48,524 nucleotides of DNA, taken from NCBI GenBank assembly GCA_900548225.1, contig URJM01000007.1:1-48524 (forward strand), read 5' to 3'. This stretch comes from an uncultured bacterium. Lineage in GTDB: Bacteria; Verrucomicrobiota; Lentisphaeria; Oligosphaerales; Oligosphaeraceae. Position 1 is the stretch's first letter. Each line of letters starts with the position of its first letter. The notes below the pieces were generated by a model. It worked only from the letters and a program-made list of their open reading frames with translations. It was not told where the DNA came from and ran no database searches. This document shows positions 23,030 through 32,402 of this stretch, one piece after another. The position numbers and the translations under genes are program-made.

Positions 23030-23288
23030 GTAGGGAGAAGGGAGAAGAATGTAGAAAGTAGTGCGTGGCCACTATGCAGTGGGCTTCCGTCGCGGCGCGC
23101 CAACGCGCGCCAACCTTGCACTACCTATTACTGCTGTAAGTAGGAGTGGTGTCTACGTCGCGGCGCGCCCACGCGCGCCAACCTTGCACTACCTATTACT
23201 GCTGTAAGTAGGAGTGGTGTCTACGTCGCGGCGCGCCAACGCGCGCCAACCTTGCACTACCCTCTGCCCTCTTCTCCCTACTCCCTAC
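23030..23288. repeat. Polypurine/stem-loop intergenic repeat, cluster 2
   Basis: A plus-oriented unit (23030-23089: purine tract GTAGGGAGAAGGGAGAAG, then TAGTGCGTGGCCACTATGCAGTGG) is followed by two 68-bp tandem copies (23090-23157 and 23158-23225) that differ at one base, and a partial third copy to about 23262. Each 68-bp copy contains the GGCGCGCC/ACGCGCGCC stem, then AACCTTGCACTACC and TATTACTGCTGTAAGTAGGA. A pyrimidine tract ending CTCCCTAC closes the cluster at 23288, so the ends are inverted repeats. The PFOR terminator begins 4 bp further on. Confidence 0.9.
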
Positions 23289-23291
23289 TTC

Positions 23292-23339
23292 AAAAAAAAC
23301 GCCTCCGTCGGGAATTGCCCGGCGGAGGCGCTTTTTTTT
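23292..23339 (-). terminator. Strong terminator after PFOR
   Basis: Eight A residues, then a GC-rich stem (CGCCTCCG with CGGAGGCG plus inner CGGG/CCCG), then eight T residues. It lies 8 bp after the PFOR stop on the minus strand and is symmetrical, so it could stop transcription in both directions. Confidence 0.93.
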
Positions 23340-23347
23340 GTGTCGGA

Positions 23348-26300
23348 CTACATCATCTTTCCGACATTCTGGATGAATTCCATCCGTTTAGCGGCATCCT
23401 TCTCCGCCTGTGCGAAGAGTTCCGCGGCGTGTGCGGGATTTGCCTTTGTGAGGAGCTTGTAGCGTCCTTCGGACATGATGAATTCCTGGTAGTGGCCGTT
23501 TGCGGGGGTCTTGACATCCCAGCTGAAGCGCTTGTCGGCTTCGGCGGCGGGGTTGAAGCGGTAGACGGGGTAGTATCCTGCCTCGACGGCGCGCTTCTGT
23601 TCGTTCTGGGTCTTGCTCATGTCGATCGTATGTGCGATGCAAGGCGCATACGCGAAGATGATGGACGGGCCGTTGTATGCCTCGGCCTCCTGGAAGGCCT
23701 TGAGGGTCTGGTTGCGGTCGTAGCCGAGAGCGACGCTGGCGACGTACACGTATCCGTAGCTCATGCACATGAAGCCCATGTTCTTCTTGTAGGTGCGCTT
23801 GCCGCCTGCCGCGAACTTGGCGACCGCCGCGGTGGGCGTTGCCTTGGAGGCCTGGCCGCCGGTGTTCGAGTAGACCTCGGTGTCAAGCACCAGGATGTTC
23901 ACGTTGCGGTTCATGGCGACCACGTGGTCGATGCCGCCGTATCCGATGTCGTTTGCCCAGCCGTCTCCGCCGATGATCCAGACCGACTTGTCAGTGAAGT
24001 AGTCGGCGAGTTCATTAACCTTTGCCAGGTCCTGGCAGTCGCACTGTGCGGCGTACTTGGCGATGAGCGCCTTTGCGGCGTTCTGTGCGGCGATGGCCTC
24101 GTCGTTCTTGGAGTTGTCCCAGAACTTGAGGGCGTTTCCGATGGCGTCCTTGAGGTCTGCGGGGGCCTGGTCGCTGGCGAGGATCTTCTCGGAGTATGCC
24201 TTGAGAGTCTCGCGGTTCGAATCGATGGCGAGGCGCATTCCGAAGCCGAACTCCGCGTTGTCCTCGAAGAGGGAGTTTGCCCATGCGGGGCCGCGTCCGC
24301 TCTTGCCCTTGGTGTATGGGATGGTCGGGAATGTTCCGGAGTAGATTGAGGAGCATCCTGTCGCGTTGGCGACGACCATGTTTTCGCCGAAGAGCTGGCT
24401 GGCAAGCTTGACATACGGGGTTTCGCCGCATCCGGCGCATGCGCCGGAGAATTCGAAGAGTGGCTTGCGGAGCATCGCGCCCTTGAGGGAGGTGGCGCTG
24501 TTCTTGCCGAGGATGTTGTCCTCGGTGCTCTCGAAGAACTTCTCATTCTCGTTCTCGCCGGCAGCGCGCTCGGCCTCCAGGTGGGACCACACAAGGGCGG
24601 CGTTTTCGGGCTTTCCGTCCTTCAGCGCCTTCTGGTTGACGGGGCATTGGTCGAGGCAGACGCCGCAGCCCATGCAGTCCTCGACATAGACCTGGACCTT
24701 GAACTGGAGTCCATCGGCCTTCGGCATTGCCTCCTTGGTCTGGAAGGTTGCAGGAGCCTTCGCCATGTCGGCGGGCTTGAAGAGCTTCGTGCGGATTGCG
24801 GCGTGGGGGCAGCTGGATGCGCAGATGCCGCACTGGATGCATGTGGCCAGGTTCCAGCGCGGGACCTTCGGCGCGAAACCGCGCTTCTCGAGGGCTGCGG
24901 TGCCAGTCGGCAGGGTGCCATCAAGGCTCATTGCGGAGACTGGGATTGCGTCGCCGTTGTTGCGCATCGAGGGCTCGATGATCTTCTTCGCGAAGTCGCT
25001 TGCGTCATCGGGGATCAGCTTCAGCATCGGGGCGCAGGGGACTCCGTCGAGGCTGGCGGGGATCTTCACCTGGACGCATGCGTCGGCGGCCGCGTCAACG
25101 AGCTCGTTGTTCATGTCGACGACTGCCTGGCCCTTCTTGGCGAAGGTCTTGGCGTTGAGCGCCTTCATCTCCTTTGCCGCATCCTCGAAGGGGACGATGC
25201 CGGAGACCTTGAAGTAGGCGACCATCATGACAGTGTTGGCGCCCTTGCCGCGGAGACCTGGCTTGGTCTCGATGATGGCCTCGGCGTTCACGTTGTAGAA
25301 CTTGATGTCGTTCTTGATGATGTACTCCTGCATGTCGCGGGTCAGGTGTCCGAAGACCTCGTCGTTGGGGAAGGTGCTGTTCAGCAGGAATGTGCCGCCC
25401 TTCTTGAGGCCCTTCAGCAGGTCGTACCGCCCGATGTATGCGGGGCAGGAGCAGCTGACGAAGTCGGGGCTGGTGATGAGGTAGGTGGACTTGATGTGGC
25501 TGTCGGAGAAGCGCAGATGGCTGCAGGTCAGGCCGAAGGACTTCTTGGAGTCGTATGCGAAATACGCCTGCGCGTCCTTGTTGGTCAGGTGTCCGATGAC
25601 CTTGATCGTGGTCTTGTTCGCGCCGACGGTGCCGTCGCCGCCCAGTCCGTAGAACATGCACGCGGTGGTGCCGGCCGGCTCGGTGGTGATGTGCTCGTCA
25701 ACCTTGAGGCTGGTGTGGGTCACATCGTCCTCGATGCCGACGGTGAAGCCGTGGAAGCCATTGTTCTCAAGGTGCTTGTAGACCGCGAGGATCATGGAGG
25801 GCGTGAAGTCCTTGCTGGAGAGGCCGTAGCGTCCGCCGATGATGGTGATGGCCGGGTCGTTGACGGCGACCTTCACATCCATGTAGAGGGGTTCGCCGAT
25901 GGCGCCGGGCTCCTTGGTGCGGTCGAGGACCGCGATGCGCTTCACGCTCTTCGGGAGGGCCGCCAGGAACTTGTCCGCGTAGAAGGGGCGGTAGAGGCGG
26001 ACCTTGACGAGGCCGTACTTGGTGCCGCGGGTCGAGTTCAGGTAGTTGATTGTCTCCTCGATGGCCTCGCAGGAGGAACCCATTGCGACGATGACATCGG
26101 TGGCGTCGGGGGCGCCGACGTAGTCGAAGAGGTGGTATGAACGGCCGGTGACCTTCGCGACCGCGTCCATCTTCTCCTGGACGATGTCGCCCACCGCCTG
26201 GTAGTACTTGTTGACGGTCTCACGTCCCTGGAAGTAGACGTCGCCGTTCTGGGCGCCGACCTTTGTGACTGGCGCTTCGGGGCGCATGCCGCGGGCGCGG

Positions 26301-26908
26301 AATCTGGCGATTGCCTCGCGGTCGACCATCTTTGCAATGGTCTCGTAGGGGATTTCCTCGAACTTGTGGACTTCGTGGCTGGTGCGGAAGCCGTCGAAGA
26401 ACTGGAGGAATGGAACCATCGAGGGATATGTCGAGAGGTGTGCGACCAGCGCCATGTCCATCTCTTCCTGGACGGAGTTTGCGGCGAGCATGGCGAATCC
26501 GGTGTTGCGGCACGCCATCACGTCGGAGTGGTCGCCGAAGATGGCGAGGGACTGGCACGCCAGTGAACGGGCGGTCACATGGAAGACGGTGGGCAGCATC
26601 TCGCCGGCGATCTTGTACATGTTGGGGATCATCAGGAGGAGCCCCTGGGAAGCGGTGTAGGTGGTGGTCAGGGAGCCTGCCGCCAGCATGCCGTGGACTG
26701 CGCCGGCGGCGCCGGCCTCGGACTGCATCTCGACGACGGAGACCTGCTTGCCCCAGATGTTCCGCCTGCCTTCGGCGGCCCACTGGTCAACCCACTCGCC
26801 CATGGTCGACGAGGGAGTGATTGGATAGATTGCGGCGGTCTCGCTCAGCGCATACGCCACGTAGGCTGCTGCGTAGTTGCCGTCCTGGGTGTTGATGTTA
26901 CCCGACAT
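23348..26908 (-). CDS. nifJ: Pyruvate:ferredoxin (flavodoxin) oxidoreductase, single chain
   Basis: A 1186-residue homodimer-type PFOR, normal in length. It oxidatively decarboxylates pyruvate to acetyl-CoA and reduces ferredoxin. In order: the N-terminal TPP/pyrimidine domain (AYALSETAAIYPITPSSTMGE), the transketolase C-like and gamma domains, two [4Fe-4S] clusters (CIQCGICASSCPHAA and CMGCGVCLDQCP), the proximal-cluster CAGCGETPY site, and the TPP diphosphate-binding domain (ATGCSSIYSG, IGGDGWANDIG, NTGGQASKATP). The ATG at 26908 has AGGAG 7 bp upstream; the longer open frame is unlikely. It marks an anaerobic metabolism. An isolated gene with its own strong terminator. Confidence 0.96.
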   Translation of the reverse strand: MSGNINTQDGNYAAAYVAYALSETAAIYPITPSSTMGEWVDQWAAEGRRNIWGKQVSVVEMQSEAGAAGAVHGMLAAGSLTTTYTASQGLLLMIPNMYKIAGEMLPTVFHVTARSLACQSLAIFGDHSDVMACRNTGFAMLAANSVQEEMDMALVAHLSTYPSMVPFLQFFDGFRTSHEVHKFEEIPYETIAKMVDREAIARFRARGMRPEAPVTKVGAQNGDVYFQGRETVNKYYQAVGDIVQEKMDAVAKVTGRSYHLFDYVGAPDATDVIVAMGSSCEAIEETINYLNSTRGTKYGLVKVRLYRPFYADKFLAALPKSVKRIAVLDRTKEPGAIGEPLYMDVKVAVNDPAITIIGGRYGLSSKDFTPSMILAVYKHLENNGFHGFTVGIEDDVTHTSLKVDEHITTEPAGTTACMFYGLGGDGTVGANKTTIKVIGHLTNKDAQAYFAYDSKKSFGLTCSHLRFSDSHIKSTYLITSPDFVSCSCPAYIGRYDLLKGLKKGGTFLLNSTFPNDEVFGHLTRDMQEYIIKNDIKFYNVNAEAIIETKPGLRGKGANTVMMVAYFKVSGIVPFEDAAKEMKALNAKTFAKKGQAVVDMNNELVDAAADACVQVKIPASLDGVPCAPMLKLIPDDASDFAKKIIEPSMRNNGDAIPVSAMSLDGTLPTGTAALEKRGFAPKVPRWNLATCIQCGICASSCPHAAIRTKLFKPADMAKAPATFQTKEAMPKADGLQFKVQVYVEDCMGCGVCLDQCPVNQKALKDGKPENAALVWSHLEAERAAGENENEKFFESTEDNILGKNSATSLKGAMLRKPLFEFSGACAGCGETPYVKLASQLFGENMVVANATGCSSIYSGTFPTIPYTKGKSGRGPAWANSLFEDNAEFGFGMRLAIDSNRETLKAYSEKILASDQAPADLKDAIGNALKFWDNSKNDEAIAAQNAAKALIAKYAAQCDCQDLAKVNELADYFTDKSVWIIGGDGWANDIGYGGIDHVVAMNRNVNILVLDTEVYSNTGGQASKATPTAAVAKFAAGGKRTYKKNMGFMCMSYGYVYVASVALGYDRNQTLKAFQEAEAYNGPSIIFAYAPCIAHTIDMSKTQNEQKRAVEAGYYPVYRFNPAAEADKRFSWDVKTPANGHYQEFIMSEGRYKLLTKANPAHAAELFAQAEKDAAKRMEFIQNVGKMM

Positions 26909-26964
26909 GATTATTCTCCTATTTATGTTTCTACGTGACCCTCCGAAGGGCGGGGAGTGGTAAC

Positions 26965-26985
26965 GGATTCCGCCCTCCGGAATCC
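26965..26985. other. Hairpin in the PFOR leader
   Basis: A perfect 8-bp inverted repeat, GGATTCCG and CGGAATCC around a 5-nt loop, lies 57 bp upstream of the PFOR start codon. It has no T run. It could be a leader structure or the binding site of a dimeric regulator. No other feature is evident in the 212 bp between PFOR and the deacetylase gene. Confidence 0.5.
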
Positions 26986-27120
26986 AGTTTTGGGACAAAC
27001 TTTCCGTAATTTGGTGAATATATGCCCGATTCCCGGCACTGCCCCGCGAATGACGCCAAATCTCTCGGCGTGCAGCGGGCGGCCGGAGGCGCCAGGGCGC
27101 GCATGCCCTTTGGCCTCGGG

Positions 27121-27798
27121 CTATTCCTGCGCCTTCCGCTGCCGCGAGGCGGCGTAGTCGCGGAACGAGATGACGCGGAATCCACCCTCCCTGAGGGAGT
27201 TCATCTCCCTGGTGAAGGCCTGGGGATCCCGCGTCACCCACGGATGGACGATATCCGGGACGCCATGGTAGAGGATTGCGACGGGGCGTTCCTCCGTGCA
27301 CTGGGCGAGCATCTCCTCGAGGAGGCTAGGCGTCTTGTCGTTGATGCATGCGGCGGGTAGGCACATCATATCGTCGGATTCCGGGTTGATGGCGCAGTCC
27401 CTGACCGTGCGCGCCGAGAGGAACCCGCGTTTTCTGAGCGCCTCGACGGCCTCGGGCGTATAGTCGCCGCAGGGATATGCGAAGGATACCGACTTGGGGA
27501 CTCCCGCGCCGGCCAGGAACTGCTCCAGCCTGTCCACGTCGCGGCTGAACTCCTCCACGGGGACATTGGTGGCGACGGAGTGGTTCCAGGTGTGGTTTCC
27601 CACATCAAATCCCATTTCGGAGATTTCGCGAACCTGGACTTCATCCAGCAGATACTCCGAGTGACTGGCGCGCCATTCGTCACCCCACCGGCAGATGAAG
27701 AATGTCGCATTGAACCCCAGTTCCTTCAGGAGGGGTGCGACGAAGGTGCGGTGGTTCGCTACTGCGTCGTCGAAGCTCAAAATGACGGTTCTTGGCAT
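27121..27798 (-). CDS. Polysaccharide deacetylase family protein
   Basis: A 225-residue NodB-fold (CE4-like) protein without signal peptide. The ATG at 27798 has a strong AAGGAGG 7 bp upstream. NodB motifs visible: LSFDDA (motif 1, second Asp binds metal; the usual TFDDG is changed), GNHTWNHS with the H-x3-H metal pair, FAYPCGDYT (motif 3) and a late ILYHGV histidine. The fold is therefore likely metal-dependent. Absence of a signal peptide argues for a cytoplasmic substrate, unlike most peptidoglycan or chitin deacetylases. It follows purD by 17 bp, probably on the same transcript. Confidence 0.85.
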   Translation of the reverse strand: MPRTVILSFDDAVANHRTFVAPLLKELGFNATFFICRWGDEWRASHSEYLLDEVQVREISEMGFDVGNHTWNHSVATNVPVEEFSRDVDRLEQFLAGAGVPKSVSFAYPCGDYTPEAVEALRKRGFLSARTVRDCAINPESDDMMCLPAACINDKTPSLLEEMLAQCTEERPVAILYHGVPDIVHPWVTRDPQAFTREMNSLREGGFRVISFRDYAASRQRKAQE

Positions 27799-27815
27799 GA
27801 TGCAACCTCCTTTCT

Positions 27816-29084
27816 CTAGCTGCGTCCGAAGGCGCGGTGTGCGATGTCGTGGCGGTATTCCGCTCCGTTCCAGGAAATCTTCGAGACTCCCTCGTATGCC
27901 TTGTCCACTGCGGCGCGGAGCGTCTTGGCGCGTGCGGTGACTCCCAGCACCCGCCCGCCATTGGTAAGGACTGTGCCGTCGGGAGCCGAGGCCGTGCCGG
28001 CGTGGAAGACAAGGCACCCGCACTTCTCGGCGTCGTCGATTCCGGAAATCGGAAGCCCCTTCTCGTAGTGCCCCGGATAGCCCTTTGAGGCCATGACGAC
28101 GCAGACGGCCGGTTCGTCGGACCACTTGAGCTCCACATCTGAGAGACGGCCGTCCGCCACTGCGCAGAGCGCCTCCACCAGATCCGAGTCCAGGCGTGCC
28201 AGCACGGCCTGCGTCTCAGGATCCCCGAAGCGGACATTGAACTCGAGGAGCTTGGGTCCCTCGGCCGTAACCATGATTCCGGCGTAGATGACGCCACGGA
28301 AATAGAGTCCGTCCTCCTGAATTCCCTTGAGGAAGGGCTGCAGGACCTCCGCATCTATCCGTGCCATGAGCTGCGGGGTGACGACCGGCGCCGGGGAGTA
28401 TGCGCCCATGCCGCCCGTATTTGGCCCCTTGTCGCCGTCGTATGCGCGCTTGTGGTCCTGGCTTGAGACCAGCGGCACAATCGTCCTGCCGTCGCAGAAC
28501 GCGAGGATGGAGGCCTCTTCGCCCACAAGGCACTCTTCCAGGAGGACCCTGCTTCCCGCGGCGCCGAACGCGCCCTCGAAGCATGACTTTACTGCGTCCC
28601 GCGCGGTCTCCAGGTCGGATGCGACAATGACGCCCTTGCCTGCCGCCAGTCCGTCGGCCTTCACAACGATCGGTGCGCCTCTCCCTTCAAGATACTCCAG
28701 GGCGGGAGCCATCTCGGTGAATACGGCGGCCCTTGCCGTCGGAAGCCCGTGACGGGCCATGAAATCCTTCGCATACGCCTTGCTGCCCTCAAGCTGGGCG
28801 GCCTCCTTGTCAGGCCCCACAATCCTCAGGCCTCTCGCCTTGAAGACGTCCACGATGCCTTCGCAGAGCAGCGCCTCGGGTCCGACCATCGTCAAGCCGA
28901 TGCCGTGGCTCTCCGCAAAATCCGCCAGTTCCCCGGGAGTCTTTGCGGAGACGGGGATTGCGGAGGGGATTCCGGGGTTGCCTGGCGCCCAATACAACCT
29001 CCCCGCCAGGGGGCTCTGCATCATCTTCCAGGCAATCGCATGCTCGCGACCGCCGGCGCCTACCAGAAGTATGTCCATCTTCAT
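27816..29084 (-). CDS. purD: Phosphoribosylamine-glycine ligase PurD
   Basis: A 422-residue ATP-grasp enzyme for the second step of purine biosynthesis (phosphoribosylamine + glycine + ATP to GAR). The start MKMDILLVGAGGREHAIAW follows AAGGA by 5 bp. Conserved blocks: GPEALLCEGIVD, IVKADGLAAGKGV (ATP-binding), DHKRAYDGDKGPNTGGMGAYSP, and EFNVRFGDPETQ. The length is standard. Upstream lies a probable tsf terminator; downstream the deacetylase gene follows by 17 bp. Confidence 0.95.
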   Translation of the reverse strand: MKMDILLVGAGGREHAIAWKMMQSPLAGRLYWAPGNPGIPSAIPVSAKTPGELADFAESHGIGLTMVGPEALLCEGIVDVFKARGLRIVGPDKEAAQLEGSKAYAKDFMARHGLPTARAAVFTEMAPALEYLEGRGAPIVVKADGLAAGKGVIVASDLETARDAVKSCFEGAFGAAGSRVLLEECLVGEEASILAFCDGRTIVPLVSSQDHKRAYDGDKGPNTGGMGAYSPAPVVTPQLMARIDAEVLQPFLKGIQEDGLYFRGVIYAGIMVTAEGPKLLEFNVRFGDPETQAVLARLDSDLVEALCAVADGRLSDVELKWSDEPAVCVVMASKGYPGHYEKGLPISGIDDAEKCGCLVFHAGTASAPDGTVLTNGGRVLGVTARAKTLRAAVDKAYEGVSKISWNGAEYRHDIAHRAFGRS

Positions 29085-29143
29085 AAGTATCCTTGGGTAT
29101 CGTCCAGCGAAAACAACATCACTCGACACAGTGGAAATGCGAA

Positions 29144-29184
29144 AGGCCGCCCGCCGGCGGATCAACCAACCGACTGGACGGCCT
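29144..29184 (-). terminator. Probable terminator after tsf
   Basis: On the minus strand AGGCCGTCC pairs with GGGCGGCCT across a long loop, followed by TTTCGCATTTC. It lies about 27 bp after the tsf stop. The loop is about 23 nt and can form an inner CCGCCGGCGG hairpin, and the T run is short. Confidence 0.5.
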
Positions 29185-29210
29185 CGCTTGACGCATCGGC
29201 GACGGTCCGG

Positions 29211-30029
29211 CTATGCGGAGACCTCTTCGCCAACCAGCCAGCGCACAAAGCGCACGACAGTCACGCCAGGAGCGAACTTGGCGAGCGTGGTGTGCTCGTC
29301 GTCAATCCAGGGCATGTCCATCAGGCAGATTTCACTGAAGCGCTTCTTGAGCTTGCCCTTGATGATGCCTTCCAGGACATTCTCGGGCTTGCCGACCAGC
29401 TTGGGGTCCGCCTTCGCGATTTCAGTCTCCTTGTCGATGAAATCCTGGGGCACCTGCGCCTCGGAGATGTAGGTGGGGTTGCTGGCGGTGATGTGCAGCG
29501 CGATGTTGTTCAGCAGCGCGGGGTCGTCGGTGCCCTTGACCTCGACCAGGGTCGCGTAGGGCTGGGCGGTGTGCAGGTAGTAGGCCAGCTTGTCGCCGTC
29601 CTGGGCGACCCAGCGGATTGCGCGGCGCACAGACATATTCTCGCCGATCTTGCCGATGAGGTCCTTCAGCTCGCCGTCCATCGCGGCAATGAGCTTCTCG
29701 GAGACATCCCCGTCCACATCGTATGCCAGCGCGGTGTCGGCGGCCTTCTGGACGAGCGCCTTGAACTCGACGGTGTTTGCGACGAAGTCGGTCTCGCAGA
29801 GAACCTCGACCAGCGCCACGCTGTTGCCGTTGGAGGCGACGCCCCACCTGCCCTGGTTGACCGCGCGGCCCGCGCGCTTCTGGGCCTTCGCGATGCCGGC
29901 CTTGCGGAGATTCTCAATGGCGCCCTCGATGTCGCCATTGCTCTCGGCGAGGGCCTTCTTGCACTCCATCATGCCGCAACCAGTCTTGCGACGCAGCTCC
30001 ATGACCTCTTTTGCACTGATCTCTGCCAT
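29211..30029 (-). CDS. tsf: Elongation factor Ts
   Basis: A 272-residue EF-Ts, the nucleotide exchange factor for EF-Tu. The N-terminal UBA-like domain (VMELRRKTGCGMMECKKALAE) and the EF-Tu-contact motif ETDFVANT are present. The core domain and its coiled-coil region follow. Located directly downstream of rpsB on the same strand, the almost universal rpsB-tsf order. Confidence 0.96.
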   Translation of the reverse strand: MAEISAKEVMELRRKTGCGMMECKKALAESNGDIEGAIENLRKAGIAKAQKRAGRAVNQGRWGVASNGNSVALVEVLCETDFVANTVEFKALVQKAADTALAYDVDGDVSEKLIAAMDGELKDLIGKIGENMSVRRAIRWVAQDGDKLAYYLHTAQPYATLVEVKGTDDPALLNNIALHITASNPTYISEAQVPQDFIDKETEIAKADPKLVGKPENVLEGIIKGKLKKRFSEICLMDMPWIDDEHTTLAKFAPGVTVVRFVRWLVGEEVSA

Positions 30030-30166
30030 TGCAGTATATCCTCTCTGAAATTGGTTGATGATCTACACTCTAACTCGAAAAACCCGGTTCGGGAAGACGG
30101 GCGGGAACCCGATGGGGCAGAGCCCGCGCCGCCTTCGGAATCGCGTCGGTGGACGCGTCCAGGAGC

Positions 30167-30970
30167 CTATGCCTTCGCCTCTTCGGCGGCGGGGGCGGCC
30201 TCTTCTGCAGCCGGCTCGTCCGCCTTGTCGTTCTTGGCGGCTGCGGCTTCAGCCTCGGCTGCCTTCGTGGCGGCCTTCTTCTTGCCGGCCACGTTCTTGC
30301 CCTCAACGACTGCGTCCTGGAGGGCGGAGACGATGACCTTGATTGCGCGGAGCGCGTCGTCGTTGCCGGGGATCACATAGTCGATGCCGTCGGGATTGCA
30401 GTTGGAGTCGACCAGGGCGACGACAGGGATGTTCAGCTTGATGGCCTCCTGGACTGCGATGTGCTCGCGGTCGACGTCGATGATGACGACGGCGGCGGGC
30501 AGCTTCGGCATGTCGGCGATTCCGCCCAGGGCGGTCTCCAGCTTTGCAAGCTCGCGCTTCAGGCCTGCGACCTGCTTCTTGGGCATCTTGTCAAAGGAGC
30601 CATCCTGGCTCTGGGTGCGCAGCTTCTTCATGGCTGCGACGCGGGTCTGGACGACCTTGGAGTTGGTCAGGGTGCCGCCCAGCCAGCGGTCGCACATATA
30701 CGGCATGCCGGCGGCCTCTGCCGCGCCGCGGACGGTCTCCTGGGCCTGGCGCTTGGCGCCGACGAAGAGGATCTGTCCGCCATTGGCGGCGGTCTGGGTG
30801 AGGAAGTCGCAGGCGGCGGCCAGCTGCTTCATGGTCTTGCCCAGGTCGAAAATGGTGATTCCGCTACGGGTGCCGTAGATGTACTTCTTCATCTTCGGGT
30901 TCCAGCGACGGGTCTGATGTCCGAAATGGACGCCTGCCTCGAGCAGGTCGGTGATGGTGATCTTCGCCAC
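30167..30970 (-). CDS. rpsB: 30S ribosomal protein S2
   Basis: A 267-residue S2. The GTG at 30970 is the likely start: GAGGAG lies 8 bp upstream and the protein then begins VAKITITDLLEAGVHFGHQ. Conserved S2 blocks include RRWNPKMKKYIYG, LFVGAKRQAQ, RWLGGTLTN and PVVALVDSNCNPDGIDY. The C-terminal 40 residues are an Ala/Glu/Lys-rich tail (ATKAAEAEAAAAKND), a common low-complexity extension. The gene forms an operon with tsf. Confidence 0.96.
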   Translation of the reverse strand: MAKITITDLLEAGVHFGHQTRRWNPKMKKYIYGTRSGITIFDLGKTMKQLAAACDFLTQTAANGGQILFVGAKRQAQETVRGAAEAAGMPYMCDRWLGGTLTNSKVVQTRVAAMKKLRTQSQDGSFDKMPKKQVAGLKRELAKLETALGGIADMPKLPAAVVIIDVDREHIAVQEAIKLNIPVVALVDSNCNPDGIDYVIPGNDDALRAIKVIVSALQDAVVEGKNVAGKKKAATKAAEAEAAAAKNDKADEPAAEEAAPAAEEAKA

Positions 30971-31121
30971 GGTTTTTTCTCCTCTTCGTTGTCCGGCGCC
31001 TTTGGCATGGGGGGGTCCGCCCGCCCACAAGGGCCAGTTTTTTCCGAGTGTATTGCTTGACAATGCCCCACGCCTTCAGGCAGCGTGCAGGCGGAAGCCC
31101 GATAATCTAATGCCCCGAAAG

Positions 31122-31153
31122 CCGATTTCCAGCCGCACGGGGCTGGAAACCGG
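31122..31153. other. Hairpin between dnaJ and rpsB
   Basis: On the minus strand TTTCCAGCC pairs perfectly with GGCTGGAAA around CCGTGC, and the stem extends by CCG/CGG past a mismatch. It lies about 40 bp after the dnaJ stop and 150 bp before the rpsB start. It has no T run, so it may be an rpsB leader structure (S2 autoregulates its operon in several bacteria) or an atypical terminator. Confidence 0.5.
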
Positions 31154-31191
31154 GAATTTATGTGCGAGGGCGGGAGTCCTGGAGGCAGCGG

Positions 31192-32346
31192 CTACTGCCC
31201 GGTCCACTTCTTCGTCCTCTTGGCGAATGAGGCCTGCTGCGGATACTGCGACGAAGTCCCCTTGAGTTCCACGAACTCCTTCATCTTCGCCGCCTGTTCC
31301 GAGGTCAGCGTCGTCGGGATTTCGATCTTTACGCGGATGTATTCATCGCCTCGTGCTCCGCCAGCCGCATTCGGCATCCCCTTGCCCTTGATGCGGAACT
31401 TGGTGCCATGCTGGACGCCCGCCGGAATCTTGATGTCCTCGGGGCCGGTGACTGTGGGAACGGTCAACCTGCCGCCAAGCACTGCCATCGAGAACGGAAT
31501 CGGGACATCGCAGTAGAGGTCGTTGTTGATGCGCTCGAAGACATCGCTGGGGCGGACAGTGACCGCCACGTAGAGGTCGCCGTTGGAGCCGCCCCTGACG
31601 CCAGCCGCGCCCTGCCCCGCCAGGCGCAGGCGGTTGCCAGTGGCAATGCCGGCGGGAATGTGGACGTCCAGCGTGCTTGTATTCCTGACGGTGCCGCTGC
31701 CGCCGCACTCCTTGCAGGGCTTCTCGATAATGACGCCGCGCCCGCGGCAGCGGCCGCAGGGCTGGCTCATGCTGAAGAACCCCTGGGAACGGGTGATATG
31801 GCCAGTCCCCTTGCAGTCGGGGCAGGTCTTCTTGCTGGTCCCGGGCTCGCATCCTTCGCCGTTGCAGTGCCCGCACTTCTCCGTCCGCGGAACCCTTATC
31901 TGCCGGTCGGCGCCGAGGACAGAGTCCTCGAAGTCGATTGTCAACGGATACAGCAGGTCGTCACCACGGACGGGGCCGTTGGGGTTGCTTCGGCGGCCGC
32001 CGAATCCAAAGAGGTCTCCCAGGTCGAAGTCGCCTCCATGGACGCCTCCGAAGAACTGGTTGAAGATATCCATCGGGTTGACGCCCGGATCGCCGCCCAT
32101 GCCGGCGGAACCGCCGTGGACGTATGCCTCGTGCCCCAATGCGTCATAGCGCTGCCGCTTCTCGGGGTCGCTGAGCACCTGGTAGGCGTTGTTGACCTCC
32201 TTGAACTTCTCCTCGGCCTCCTTGTCACCGGGATTGCGGTCCGGGTGATACTTGAGGGCGAGCGTCCTATACGCCTTCTTCAATTCGTCGGCAGTGGCGG
32301 TCTTTGCCACTCCAAGTATCGAGTAATAGTCATTTGACTGAGCCAT
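31192..32346 (-). CDS. dnaJ: Chaperone protein DnaJ
   Basis: A 384-residue class I DnaJ. The J domain carries the HPD motif (KYHPDRNPGD) that stimulates DnaK ATPase, followed by a Gly/Phe-rich linker (FFGGVHGGDFDLGDLFGFGG). Four zinc-finger motifs follow (CGHCNGEGC, CPDCKGTG, CGRCRGRG, CKECGGSG), then the two substrate-binding beta domains. It follows grpE by 56 bp; dnaK is not in the window. Confidence 0.96.
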   Translation of the reverse strand: MAQSNDYYSILGVAKTATADELKKAYRTLALKYHPDRNPGDKEAEEKFKEVNNAYQVLSDPEKRQRYDALGHEAYVHGGSAGMGGDPGVNPMDIFNQFFGGVHGGDFDLGDLFGFGGRRSNPNGPVRGDDLLYPLTIDFEDSVLGADRQIRVPRTEKCGHCNGEGCEPGTSKKTCPDCKGTGHITRSQGFFSMSQPCGRCRGRGVIIEKPCKECGGSGTVRNTSTLDVHIPAGIATGNRLRLAGQGAAGVRGGSNGDLYVAVTVRPSDVFERINNDLYCDVPIPFSMAVLGGRLTVPTVTGPEDIKIPAGVQHGTKFRIKGKGMPNAAGGARGDEYIRVKIEIPTTLTSEQAAKMKEFVELKGTSSQYPQQASFAKRTKKWTGQ

Positions 32347-32402
32347 AGGTCATATCCTCCTGAAAAAAAAGAAATCCGCAGTGCCTGCACCAGTTGACAC
32401 GC

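Noticed and set aside
24581..26140. Large plus-strand open frame of 519 codons opposite PFOR
   Set aside because: It is the shadow of the GC-rich PFOR gene; the minus-strand frame carries all PFOR motifs.
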